From Cytophagales bacterium (GTDB taxonomy: Bacteria; Bacteroidota; Bacteroidia; Cytophagales; JAHDFW01), in assembly GCA_020627945.1 (NCBI GenBank), contig JAHDFW010000011.1, positions 1-40,863 of the forward strand: a stretch of 40,863 bases of DNA. Direction: 5' to 3'. The notes below the pieces were generated by a model. It saw only the letters and a list, made by a program, of their open reading frames with translations. It searched no databases and had not been told where the DNA came from. Positions 27,894 through 35,878 of the stretch are shown here, in pieces. The position numbers and the translations under genes are program-made. How positions within the stretch are numbered: the stretch's first letter is position 1; each line of letters opens with the position of its first letter.

Positions 27894-29579
27894 ATGCATA
27901 GTGTTGAAGAGTTAGAGCTTATGCTCTTATCTGAGCTTCGTGCGGTAGCAGAAGAACAAGGAATTAAAAACGTTAACAAATTAAGAAAGCAAGAACTAGT
28001 AGATCTTCTTTCAGGTCAGATTGAGAAACCTCAAGCACAAAAGAAAAAGTCGGAGTTCGAATTAGATTTTAGTCTGAACGTCGATACCAATTTGGAAACG
28101 GAAGACAAGAAGGCAAAACCAGCAGCAAAGAAGCCTGAAGATAAGCCAAAGCCTAAAAGAGCACGTAAACCAGTTCCTAAAAAAGTTGAAAAACCAGTTG
28201 CAGAAGAAGTTAAAGTTGAAGAAGAAAAGTCAGCAAAACCTGTAGCGAAACCAGCGGCAAAACCTGCGGCAAAAGCAGTAGCAAAAAAGCCGGTTGAAAA
28301 AGTTGAAACTAAGGAAGTAAAGCCTGCTGATCCTAAGTCGGATAAAAACGATAACAAGGGGAAAGAGGAGCGAAACGATCGCAATGACCGTAACGATCGA
28401 AAGAACAACCATAACAATAATAACAACAACAATCAGAGAAAAGATAAAGATCTTTTTAAGGAATTTGATGGAACCATTACTAATGAAGGAGTATTGGATA
28501 TCATGCAAGATGGTTATGGTTTCCTTAGATCAGCTACTTATAATTACCTAGCTAGCCCAGACGATATTTATGTGTCGCCTTCTCAAATTAAGTTGATGGG
28601 ACTTAAAACTGGAGATACTGTAAAAGGTAAAATTCGTCCTCCGAAAGAAGGAGAGAAGTATTTTGCTTTGCTGCAAGTGGAGTCAGTAAATGGTAAAACA
28701 TCTCAAGAAATTAAAGACCGTGTTCCATTTGAGCACCTTACCCCATTATTCCCAGATGAAAAACTGCACTTAAGCCATAAGTCTGGTTCAATGTCAACTA
28801 GAGTAGTAGATTTATTTGCACCAATTGGAAAAGGTCAGCGTGGAATGATCGTTTCTCAGCCTAAATCAGGTAAATCTGTTTTGTTGAAAGAAGTTGCAAA
28901 TGCAATTACTAAAAACCACCCAGAAGTTCATTTGATTGTATTGCTTATTGATGAACGTCCTGAGGAAGTTACAGATATGGCTAGAAATGTAAATGCAGAA
29001 GTTATTGCGTCTACGTTTGATGAGACTGCCGAGAGACATGTTCGTGTTTCTAATATTATTCTTGAAAAAGCAAAAAGAATGGTAGAATGTGGTCATGATG
29101 TGGTAATCCTTATGGATTCACTTACTAGAATGGCTCGTGCACACAATACAACGGCTCCTTCTTCAGGTAAAATCTTAACGGGTGGTGTAGATGCCAATGC
29201 ATTACACAAACCAAAACGTTTCTTTGGAGCGGCAAGAAATATTGAAAATGGTGGTTCTCTTACCATCATTGCAACTGCGTTGATTGATACAGGTTCTAAA
29301 ATGGATGAAGTAATCTTTGAGGAATTCAAAGGTACGGGTAACATGGAATTAGTATTGGATCGTAAGTTGGCTAATAAGCGTATCTATCCTGCAATTGATG
29401 TACCAGCTTCTGGTACTCGTAGAGAAGATCTTTTGATGATGGATGAGGAATTGAAGAGAGTATGGATCTTACGTAAATTTATGGCAGATATGAACTCGGT
29501 AGAATCAATGAACTTCTTATTAGATCGTATGAAAGGTACGGAGGACAATCAAGAGTTTTTGTTGTCCATGAACGGATAA
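27894..29579 (+). CDS. rho: Transcription termination factor Rho with long disordered insert
   Basis: Hexameric RNA-dependent ATPase that terminates transcription. 561 aa against about 420 in E. coli. The Rho N-terminal helical domain is at about 1-45 ([26 protein letters not shown]). A Lys/Ala/Pro-rich then Asp/Asn/Arg-rich segment follows (about 46-185, including NDRNDRNDR and a run of Asn). The RNA-binding cold-shock domain comes next ([35 protein letters not shown]). The ATPase domain has Walker [23 protein letters not shown], Walker [17 protein letters not shown], and the R-loop region [19 protein letters not shown]. The core residues look intact. Disordered inserts in this position are typical of Bacteroidota Rho, and in Bacteroides such an insert has been reported to drive condensate formation. 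A terminator follows. Confidence 0.97.
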   Translation: MHSVEELELMLLSELRAVAEEQGIKNVNKLRKQELVDLLSGQIEKPQAQKKKSEFELDFSLNVDTNLETEDKKAKPAAKKPEDKPKPKRARKPVPKKVEKPVAEEVKVEEEKSAKPVAKPAAKPAAKAVAKKPVEKVETKEVKPADPKSDKNDNKGKEERNDRNDRNDRKNNHNNNNNNNQRKDKDLFKEFDGTITNEGVLDIMQDGYGFLRSATYNYLASPDDIYVSPSQIKLMGLKTGDTVKGKIRPPKEGEKYFALLQVESVNGKTSQEIKDRVPFEHLTPLFPDEKLHLSHKSGSMSTRVVDLFAPIGKGQRGMIVSQPKSGKSVLLKEVANAITKNHPEVHLIVLLIDERPEEVTDMARNVNAEVIASTFDETAERHVRVSNIILEKAKRMVECGHDVVILMDSLTRMARAHNTTAPSSGKILTGGVDANALHKPKRFFGAARNIENGGSLTIIATALIDTGSKMDEVIFEEFKGTGNMELVLDRKLANKRIYPAIDVPASGTRREDLLMMDEELKRVWILRKFMADMNSVESMNFLLDRMKGTEDNQEFLLSMNG

Positions 29580-29602
29580 TTTTTATTAGAATTTAATCTA
29601 TG

Positions 29603-29628
29603 AAAGCGACCAATAGGTCGCTTTTTTT
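29603..29628 (+). terminator. Rho-independent terminator after rho
   Basis: AAAGCGACC (29603-29611), loop AATA, GGTCGCTTT (29616-29624), then more T. It starts 24 bp after the stop. Confidence 0.9.
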
Positions 29629-29706
29629 ATGCCTGATTTTAAGTATTGGTATAAATGTTGTAGATTAGGAACAAATTGATTTAAGCAAAAACTAAGAAAA
29701 TTAGAT

Positions 29707-30384
29707 ATGAAAAAGATTTTTGGACTGGTTATAGCAGTGTTTGCGGTGCATGTTATGAGTGCTCAGACAGTTACGGTGCAACCAGTGGAGAGAGAAGTAG
29801 CAAAGGTGCCTCGTAAGGGATTAGGAGTAAACATAGAACTTGATTCTAAGTTTGTTGAGAAGCAATGGAAAAAGAAACTTAAGGATTTTGGAGGTAAATC
29901 TTCTTCCGAAAAGGGAGGAGTAACCAAAATTGAAGGTGCTACTATTACTGAACTGAGTTCATCTCCAGTACAGATGTGGACCAAAGTGGAAGGAGGTAAA
30001 GGTACTACAGAGGTTTGGTGGATCATCGACCTTGGTACGGAGTATGTAACTTCTGAAAGCAGCAGCTTTGGTACAGCTAAAAAGATATTACATGATTTTG
30101 GGGTAGAGTGCTACAGAGAGGATATCAACGATCAAATCGAGGAGGCAGAAAAAGAATATGAGAAGACGGTTAAAAACCTTGAAAAAGAGCAAAAAGAAGG
30201 GGAGAGTTTAGGCGGAAAAATAGAATCAAACAAAAGTACGATCGAGAAACTACAACAAGAGAATGTTGGATTAGAAAAGGAAGTTGATCAGAATAAGAAA
30301 GATCAGGAGCAGCTTACAAAGGATGTAGCTACCATGAAGAAGAAAGTCGAGGAGGTAAAAGCTAAATTGGATAAGGTTCGTTAA
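29707..30384 (+). CDS. Exported protein with C-terminal coiled coil, unknown function
   Basis: 225 aa. The signal peptide is about residues 1-20 (ending HVMSAQ). Residues about 40-130 form a compact β-containing region (GLGVNIELDSKFVEKQWKKKL, VQMWTKVEGGKGTTEVWWIIDLG). From about 138 to the end the protein is highly charged and heptad-like (EEAEKEYEKTVKNLEKEQKEG, QQENVGLEKEVDQNKKDQEQL), a long coiled coil. I do not recognise a named family. Similar small secreted coiled-coil proteins occur in marine Flavobacteria. It stands alone between two terminators. Periplasmic or outer-membrane location is inferred. Confidence 0.75.
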   Translation: MKKIFGLVIAVFAVHVMSAQTVTVQPVEREVAKVPRKGLGVNIELDSKFVEKQWKKKLKDFGGKSSSEKGGVTKIEGATITELSSSPVQMWTKVEGGKGTTEVWWIIDLGTEYVTSESSSFGTAKKILHDFGVECYREDINDQIEEAEKEYEKTVKNLEKEQKEGESLGGKIESNKSTIEKLQQENVGLEKEVDQNKKDQEQLTKDVATMKKKVEEVKAKLDKVR

Positions 30385-30407
30385 TCTTCTCCAAGTATTA
30401 TAAAAAG

Positions 30408-30444
30408 AAAAACGGGCTGCAAGATTGATTGCAGCCCGTTTTTT
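30408..30444. terminator. Bidirectional terminator, coiled-coil gene / DUF5723 gene
   Basis: Stem AAAACGGGCTGCAA with TTGCAGCCCGTTTT around a 6-nt loop, with an A-run before it and a T-run after it. It lies between convergent genes. Confidence 0.9.
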
Positions 30445-30467
30445 ATTTCTGATAGTTTTGTATTGAA

Positions 30468-31976
30468 CTAGAATCGGAATCTTAAGAATCCCGTGCTTAA
30501 AGATAGGGTTGGTCCATCGTTTCCAAACCAAGTATAAACATCACGAGAGGCAACTCCCATTTCGTAAGTCCCATTTCCAATATCTATAGTCACACCAGCA
30601 GGAATATTGAATCCGTAGTTTCCACCTAGTACCATTCCCGTAGATACGTTTAGCCATTTAAGGATACTGATATCACCACCAACTCCGACCATTGCATTTT
30701 GGTAGTTTCCTGCTACACCGTTAAGAGGAAGAATCACGTCTGCTCCAAATTCAACTTTACGATCTTCTCCTATTTTGTGAGTATAACTAATTCCTGCTCT
30801 ACCAACAGTAGGTAACTGAACTTTTTTAGATTGCAAAGGGGTCCAATCTACGATTCCGTTATCAGCTGTAAAAGTACTAGCTCCTTCAAAAAGATTATAA
30901 TTATCCAGTCCAGGACTACTCAGATCAACGAGTTGTACATCATTTACGGAATATACATTTCTTGTATAATTAATGCTTCCAATGTCCGTTACAGCAAACC
31001 CAATATCCCATTCACCTAAAAGAATGTTGAACCCCAAATCCGCTCCAATACCAGTACCAATAGCTTCTGGTAATACTCCAAAAAGTCCATCATTAATGGT
31101 GTCAATGTTTGCAACGTTATTGGTGCTTAGTCCTCCATAATTGATTGGTAAAAATGGGGAAGTAGCAGCATAAGATTCTACAAATTCTCCGTTTTGAGCA
31201 TTAATGTCAAGGCTAGCTACACCTTGCAAGTACTTTAATCCAATTCCTCCATAAAGTGTTAGATTCTCGTTTATTTCAAATCCTCTTGCGTAGGTAAGGT
31301 TGTATTCTTTATACCAGTTCATTGTCATTCGAGTACCGTCTAATACGTCTGAAAGCAAACTGCCTTGAAGAGAGTCTACATAACCTCTAACAATATCCTC
31401 TGGTGGAATGTTTAATGCTGCCAACGAATCAACAGGTATGTTACTTCCGTCTACTAGTTCATAGCGATCGAAATAACTTGCATTATATCCTTGGAACAAC
31501 ATCTCCGAGAAGTTTTGGTTAAATTCTGAATACCAAGAAATTCTATCTTTTACTGTAAATCCAATTCCACCAAATTTCTCGCCATAAACGGAGAAACCTA
31601 CTGTTAGAACATCTACATTCATAGCTAATGGTGAAGCTACAAATTCTGCTGCAGCCTGTGCCTTTTCTTCTGGAGTGAAGTCAGAGCTTGTACCATCAGC
31701 AAAACCAAATAACATACCTCGCAAGTCAGGCTTAGCAAGAGCTTCTGAATATACTGAAGCACCAAATTCGGTAAGTCCTAAAGAAACATTTTTTCCTTCA
31801 TATTTAGGAGCCATACCCAAGTTTGCAGGGTTTAGTCCTATTGCTTCATAATCAGATGCAAATGTTGTGGCAACTCCTCCACGACCAGTAGACGTAAAAG
31901 AACTTTGCTCGCCTTGGCCAAATGCAGAAGTCGTAATTACTCCGCAAACAAGAAAGCCTAAGTATAGTTTTTTCAT
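30468..31976 (-). CDS. DUF5723 family outer-membrane β-barrel protein
   Basis: 502 aa. The signal peptide is about 1-21 (ending TSAFGQ). It starts with the block GGVATTFASDYEAIGLNPANLG, characteristic of OmpP1/FadL-like and DUF5723 barrels in Bacteroidota, and continues with alternating hydrophobic strands (VDVLTVGFSVYGEKFGGIGF, LTYARGFEINENLTLYGGIG, ADLGFNILLGEWDIGFAV, VEFGADVILPLNGVAGN). It ends in an aromatic strand FLRFRF typical of outer-membrane barrels recognised by BAM. Function is unknown, with transport or structural roles most likely. The start ATG is well supported by the signal peptide. It is separated from the mutase gene upstream by 132 bp. Confidence 0.8.
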   Translation of the reverse strand: MKKLYLGFLVCGVITTSAFGQGEQSSFTSTGRGGVATTFASDYEAIGLNPANLGMAPKYEGKNVSLGLTEFGASVYSEALAKPDLRGMLFGFADGTSSDFTPEEKAQAAAEFVASPLAMNVDVLTVGFSVYGEKFGGIGFTVKDRISWYSEFNQNFSEMLFQGYNASYFDRYELVDGSNIPVDSLAALNIPPEDIVRGYVDSLQGSLLSDVLDGTRMTMNWYKEYNLTYARGFEINENLTLYGGIGLKYLQGVASLDINAQNGEFVESYAATSPFLPINYGGLSTNNVANIDTINDGLFGVLPEAIGTGIGADLGFNILLGEWDIGFAVTDIGSINYTRNVYSVNDVQLVDLSSPGLDNYNLFEGASTFTADNGIVDWTPLQSKKVQLPTVGRAGISYTHKIGEDRKVEFGADVILPLNGVAGNYQNAMVGVGGDISILKWLNVSTGMVLGGNYGFNIPAGVTIDIGNGTYEMGVASRDVYTWFGNDGPTLSLSTGFLRFRF

Positions 31977-32108
31977 AAGTTGTTATAGTTTGTTAACATC
32001 GTTAGGTTAGAAACGAAGTCAAAATGTACAAAAAAATAACGAATTATTGAGGTATTAATCAATCAATTAACATCAATAGCCGTTCTTAAAGAGCTCTTCC
32101 CTAAGAGA

Positions 32109-33839
32109 TTAAATCCCCAATTCCTTGCAAATACGATCAATCTTTTCTCCAAGTCGAGCGTCTATTGCATCAAACTCATCTCTTGAATTCATGGCTTCGT
32201 TTACACTGATGTAAAACTTGATCTTAGGTTCTGTTCCACTTGGACGTACCGATATTTCAGCGTTATCCTCAGTTTGATACTGAAGTACATTTGAAACAGG
32301 AAACCCTTCAAGTTTTGAAACATTACCTGAAGCTACATCAAGTATAGTTTGCTCTTGGTAATCGTAAATAGTATGTACGGTAGAACCATCAATTTGCTTA
32401 GGAGGATTGTTACGGAAGTTTACCATCATTTTGGCAATTTCTTCTGCTCCGGATCTTCCTTTTCGCACTAACGGAGTCATATGTTCTTTATAGAACCCGA
32501 TCTCCATATAGATGTCCATTAGTACATCGAACAAGGATTTGTTGTTTTCTGCAGCCCAGGCTGTCATTTCTGCTACAGCAGCACAAGAAGCGACACCGTC
32601 TTTGTCACGCGCATAATCGCCCAACATGTAACCATAGCTTTCTTCTCCTCCACAAACAAACTTCTCCACATCTTCTTTGTCACGGATTACCTTTGCGATG
32701 TGTTTAAAACCAGTTAATGTTTTGTAGAAACCAACTTTAAATCGTTCTGCAATTTTTTCCATGATAGGAGAAGTTACTATAGTAGAAACGATGTATTCGT
32801 TGCCTTTGAACCTATTGTTTTCTTCCCAAGCTTTAAGAATGTAATAGAATATAATTGCTCCAGTTTGGTTTCCGTTAAGCAAAACATATTCCCCTTTATG
32901 ATTTTTCATTCCAACTCCAACTCGATCTGCATCAGGATCCGTAGCCATGATTAAATCTGCATTGGTTTCTTGTCCCATAGCCAAAGCTTTGCTCATGGCT
33001 TCTCTTTCTTCTGGGTTAGGATATACTACCGTAGGGAAGTTTCCATCTGGTGTAGATTGTTCCTCAACCACATTAACGTTAGTAAAACCAAGAGTCTCCA
33101 ATGTTCTTGGAACCATAGTGATTCCTGTTCCATGGATAGGAGTATAAACGATGTTTACGTTGCTATTTTTTCTTATAATGTCTTTGTTGATAATTACATT
33201 TTCAACAGCCTTAATATATTCAGCATCAATTTCTTCTAGTACAGGTACGATTAGGTCATTGTTTCCTTCGAACTTAATGTCTGAAACATTTTCAATCGCG
33301 TTTACCTCATTAATAATATTCTTATCATGTGGAGTTAAAACTTGTGCTCCATCATCCCAATAAGCTTTATATCCGTTGTATTCACGAGGGTTGTGTGAAG
33401 CAGTAAGTACTACACCTGACTTACAACCATAATAACGAATTGCGAAAGATAATTCAGGGGTTGGTCTAAGTTCTTTAAAGAAGAATACTTTGATTCCATT
33501 AGCTGAAAATATATCTGTAACTATTTTAGCAAACTTTGAAGAGTTGTTTCTGCTATCATGAGCAACTGCAACCTTTATTTCTTCGTTTGGAAAAGATTTT
33601 AAGAGGTAGTTCGAAAGTCCTTGCGTTGCAGCTCCAACCGTGTATTTATTCATTCGGTTCGATCCAACTCCCATAATTCCACGAAGCCCTCCCGTACCAA
33701 ATTCTAAATCTTTATAAAAAGCGTCCGTTAATTCATCTTCTTTTTTCTCATCAATCATACTCTGTAATTCCGCACGAGTCTCTGCATCATATGAATTGCT
33801 AAGCCACAATTCAATCTTATCTTTTACTATTTGTTCCAT
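32109..33839 (-). CDS. Phospho-sugar mutase (phosphoglucomutase/phosphomannomutase family)
   Basis: Interconverts sugar 1- and 6-phosphates in the cytoplasm (glycogen and cell-envelope precursor metabolism). About 576 aa, the size of the PgcA-like α-phosphoglucomutase group. All four active-site loops are seen: TASHNPREYNGYK with the phosphoserine, metal-binding DPDADR, sugar-specificity loop CGGEESYGYM, and phosphate-binding RPSGTEPK. The N-terminal GTGGLRGIMG also fits. The ORF track starts at TTG 33845. I prefer the ATG at 33839, which lies 20 bp after a TAnnTTTG. Substrate preference between glucose and mannose cannot be decided here. Confidence 0.93.
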   Translation of the reverse strand: MEQIVKDKIELWLSNSYDAETRAELQSMIDEKKEDELTDAFYKDLEFGTGGLRGIMGVGSNRMNKYTVGAATQGLSNYLLKSFPNEEIKVAVAHDSRNNSSKFAKIVTDIFSANGIKVFFFKELRPTPELSFAIRYYGCKSGVVLTASHNPREYNGYKAYWDDGAQVLTPHDKNIINEVNAIENVSDIKFEGNNDLIVPVLEEIDAEYIKAVENVIINKDIIRKNSNVNIVYTPIHGTGITMVPRTLETLGFTNVNVVEEQSTPDGNFPTVVYPNPEEREAMSKALAMGQETNADLIMATDPDADRVGVGMKNHKGEYVLLNGNQTGAIIFYYILKAWEENNRFKGNEYIVSTIVTSPIMEKIAERFKVGFYKTLTGFKHIAKVIRDKEDVEKFVCGGEESYGYMLGDYARDKDGVASCAAVAEMTAWAAENNKSLFDVLMDIYMEIGFYKEHMTPLVRKGRSGAEEIAKMMVNFRNNPPKQIDGSTVHTIYDYQEQTILDVASGNVSKLEGFPVSNVLQYQTEDNAEISVRPSGTEPKIKFYISVNEAMNSRDEFDAIDARLGEKIDRICKELGI

Positions 33840-33858
33840 CTCCAAAAATTTAAGGTTT

Positions 33859-33866
33859 CAAATATA
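33859..33866 (-). promoter_or_regulatory. Putative -7 element TATATTTG for the phospho-sugar mutase
   Basis: Exact TAnnTTTG on the minus strand, 19 bp clear of the ATG at 33839. The same octamer precedes rnz at nearly the same distance. Confidence 0.5.
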
Positions 33867-34019
33867 AGGTTTTGTAGCATTCTATACTGGTAAAAATGAA
33901 TTTTGATTCTTCATTTTACAAAAAATAAAATTACCTTGCACAGAAGAGTGATGGATGATTCTGCGTGATTCTAAATCATCGTGTAAGGATTGTCAAGAAT
34001 ATTAAATTTAAGGATTGTA

Positions 34020-35171
34020 ATGGGGAAAATACTGGTAGTAGATGACGAAAAAAGTATTCGTAATACACTGAAGGATATTTTGGAACATGAGAACTACGAA
34101 GTGGATGTCGCGGAAGATGGCAAAGAAGCTTTAAAACTTCTCTTGGAAAAGGAGTATAATGTAGTTCTTTCGGATATAAAAATGCCTAAGATGGATGGAA
34201 TGGAGCTTTTGGAGGCCATTCAGGAGAAAGGTATAGAATCTTCGGTAATAATGTTGTCCGCACACGGCAATATTGAAATAGCAGTAGATGCTACTAAAAA
34301 AGGTGCGTATGATTTTTTGGAGAAACCACCAGATTTGAATCGTTTGCTGCTTACAGTTCGTAATGCTATGGACCGAACTGATTTGGTTACAGAAACAAAA
34401 GTTCTTAAGAAGAAGATAGGTAAGAAAAGTCAAATCGTGGGAGAGTCTCCTGAGATAAAGGATGTACTTGAACAAATTGAAAAGGTTGGGCCTTCCAATG
34501 CTAGAGTTCTTATTAATGGATCGAATGGTGTAGGAAAAGAACTTGTTGCGAGAGCATTACATTCAGCGTCTGATCGTTCAAAATCTAAAATAATAGAAGT
34601 TAATTGCGCGGCTATTCCCCAAGAATTAATTGAAAGTGAGCTATTTGGTCATGAAAAAGGAGCTTTTACCTCTGCTGTAAAACAGAGAATTGGGAAATTT
34701 GAATTGGCTAACGGAGGAACTTTATTCCTGGATGAGATAGGAGATATGAGTCTTTCTGCACAGGCAAAAGTACTTCGAGCTTTACAAGAAAATAGAATTA
34801 CTAGAGTAGGAGGAGATAAAGATATCAAAGTTGATGTAAGGATTTTAGCTGCAACGAACAAAGATCTTAAGAAGGAGATTGAAGAAAAACGTTTTAGAGA
34901 AGATTTATATCATCGTTTGAGTGTGATTGTGATTAAGGTGCCAGACCTTAAAGATCGTAAATCAGATATACCTTTGCTTGTAGATAAGTTTTTGTCAGAT
35001 ATCTGTAAGGATCATGGAATCCAAGTTAAGCCGATTGATAAAGCGGCAGTTGATCACCTTACGACAATGGAATGGACAGGTAATGTTCGAGAATTGCATA
35101 ACGTAGTTGAACGCCTAATTATTCTAAGTAATGAAAAGATTACGGTAGAAGATGCGAAGAAGTATACTTAG
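34020..35171 (+). CDS. NtrC-type response regulator (receiver + AAA+), no DNA-binding domain
   Basis: 383 aa from ATG 34020, which starts the receiver directly (MGKILVVDDEKS); the listed start adds ten residues. Receiver about 1-120 with acidic D8/D9, phosphoacceptor D52 (LSDIKMPKMDG) and Lys near 102 (EKPPD). The sigma-54-activator AAA+ domain is about 138-370: Walker A GSNGVGKE (167-174), sigma-54 contact loop GAFTSA (214-219) in place of the usual GAFTGA, Walker B LFLDEIGD (235-242), arginine-finger region FREDLYHRL, sensor II WTGNVREL. The protein stops right after the AAA+ lid (EDAKKYT), so the Fis-type HTH is absent. Regulators of this length and loop variant appear conserved in Flavobacteria. 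No histidine kinase is adjacent, so it is an orphan here. Confidence 0.92.
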   Translation: MGKILVVDDEKSIRNTLKDILEHENYEVDVAEDGKEALKLLLEKEYNVVLSDIKMPKMDGMELLEAIQEKGIESSVIMLSAHGNIEIAVDATKKGAYDFLEKPPDLNRLLLTVRNAMDRTDLVTETKVLKKKIGKKSQIVGESPEIKDVLEQIEKVGPSNARVLINGSNGVGKELVARALHSASDRSKSKIIEVNCAAIPQELIESELFGHEKGAFTSAVKQRIGKFELANGGTLFLDEIGDMSLSAQAKVLRALQENRITRVGGDKDIKVDVRILAATNKDLKKEIEEKRFREDLYHRLSVIVIKVPDLKDRKSDIPLLVDKFLSDICKDHGIQVKPIDKAAVDHLTTMEWTGNVRELHNVVERLIILSNEKITVEDAKKYT

Positions 35172-35198
35172 TTAGTATAACTCCTGAAAGAAAGATAG

Positions 35199-35232
35199 CT
35201 GGTTATGAAGAAATTTATAACCAGTTTTTTTA
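35199..35232 (+). terminator. Terminator after the response regulator
   Basis: Stem CTGGTTAT (35199-35206) with ATAACCAG (35217-35224), a 10-nt loop, then seven T. It begins about 28 bp after the stop. Confidence 0.82.
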
Positions 35233-35394
35233 TGTGTTTTTAGAATTTTTATAACTAAGCCACAAAAAAAAATCAAATCCCCAGATATTGAGATTGATCC
35301 TCAATTGGTCCAACTTTTGTACCTGAGTCATAGTTATCGGCACTTGATCCTGCACTTGCCACGCATTGCGTTAAATTAGCAGCGTATAAATGAC

Positions 35395-35427
35395 AAAAGC
35401 CGTTAGGATGTTCCTAACGGCTTTTTT
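35395..35427 (+). terminator. Orphan strong terminator
   Basis: 14-bp perfect stem AAAAGCCGTTAGGA (35395-35408) with TCCTAACGGCTTTT (35412-35425), a 3-nt loop, and six T on the plus strand against four on the minus strand. No plus-strand gene lies between it and the previous terminator. It could instead serve the lipoprotein gene on the minus strand, 113 bp away. Confidence 0.85.
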
Positions 35428-35539
35428 AATACCTTTGTTTAAACGATGGTTAAGTACTTATTAGGTGTACCTTTACATCATGAGGCTTGAAATCATGTTT
35501 CAGGCCATCAAATTCGCTTTCAGTAAAACTAATGATTAA

Positions 35540-35695
35540 TTATACTCTTTCCGTCGCTTCTACCTGAGTATCGTCAATCTTTTCCATTTGCTTGTCATCG
35601 ATCTTCATGTATGTAGGACATGTGTATCCACCTGAACAAGAAGCGATTAGTAACACGCTAGCGGCTAAAGTTAATGTAATAATTACTCGTTTCAT
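35540..35695 (-). CDS. Small lipoprotein, 51 aa
   Basis: Too short for the ORF track. It begins MKRVIITLTLAASVLLIASC, a signal peptide with a clear lipobox (LIASC, lipidated Cys20), followed by SGGYTCPTYMKIDDKQMEK and an acidic tail ending ATERV. Mature length is about 32 residues. Tiny lipoproteins of this form are common in Bacteroidota. The function is unknown. The frame continues open for 27-30 codons after the TAA stop, which is noted as a finding. I saw no exact TAnnTTTG upstream. Confidence 0.72.
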   Translation of the reverse strand: MKRVIITLTLAASVLLIASCSGGYTCPTYMKIDDKQMEKIDDTQVEATERV

Positions 35696-35856
35696 AAGTT
35701 TCAATTATTAGTTGTTGTTGCTTTGCAAATACAAAGAAGCAAAAATCCTTTATATAAAAAAAATATTTTTTTTGGAAGTTTTGTATGGACTCTATGATTT
35801 TTAAACCTTTATAACTCTTGCAAAATACTAAAAAAGCATTATTTTTGATCTAATAT

Positions 35857-35864
35857 TAAATTTG
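35857..35864 (+). promoter_or_regulatory. Putative -7 element TAAATTTG for the 483-aa gene
   Basis: Exact TAnnTTTG 14 bp before the ATG at 35879, implying a very short leader. Confidence 0.45.
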
Positions 35865-35878
35865 GACTTGTAAATTTT

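Larger units (their letters stand above)
35172..35539. other. 368-bp gap with two terminators and a possible small RNA or decayed gene
   Basis: After the regulator's terminator (35199-35232) there is a stretch of about 160 bp with no plus-strand ORF that nevertheless ends in a second strong plus-oriented terminator (35395-35427). It contains short inverted repeats (ATTGAG/CTCAAT near 35286-35304; ACGCA/TGCGT near 35361-35371). On the minus strand, 35273-35413 is open for 46 codons without a start. No tRNA, tmRNA or 6S-like signature was recognised. Confidence 0.5.

Noticed and set aside
28031-28508. Hydrophobic minus-strand ORFs (133 and 92 aa) opposite the Rho insert
   Set aside because: They are the antisense reading of Lys- and Asn-rich codons, which become Leu/Phe/Val-rich; this is an artefact of the low-complexity coding strand.
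32947-33363. Plus-strand ORFs opposite the phospho-sugar mutase
   Set aside because: They are shadows of a gene with all four active-site loops in place; none has domain-like content.
33945-33975. Possible sigma-54 (-24/-12) promoter before the NtrC-like regulator
   Set aside because: TGGATGATTCTGCG has the wrong spacing between GG and GC and lacks the TTGC element.
35233-35395. tRNA, tmRNA or 6S RNA in the geneless stretch
   Set aside because: No acceptor-stem pairing with CCA end, no T-loop sequence and no long 6S-type hairpin were found; only small inverted repeats are present.
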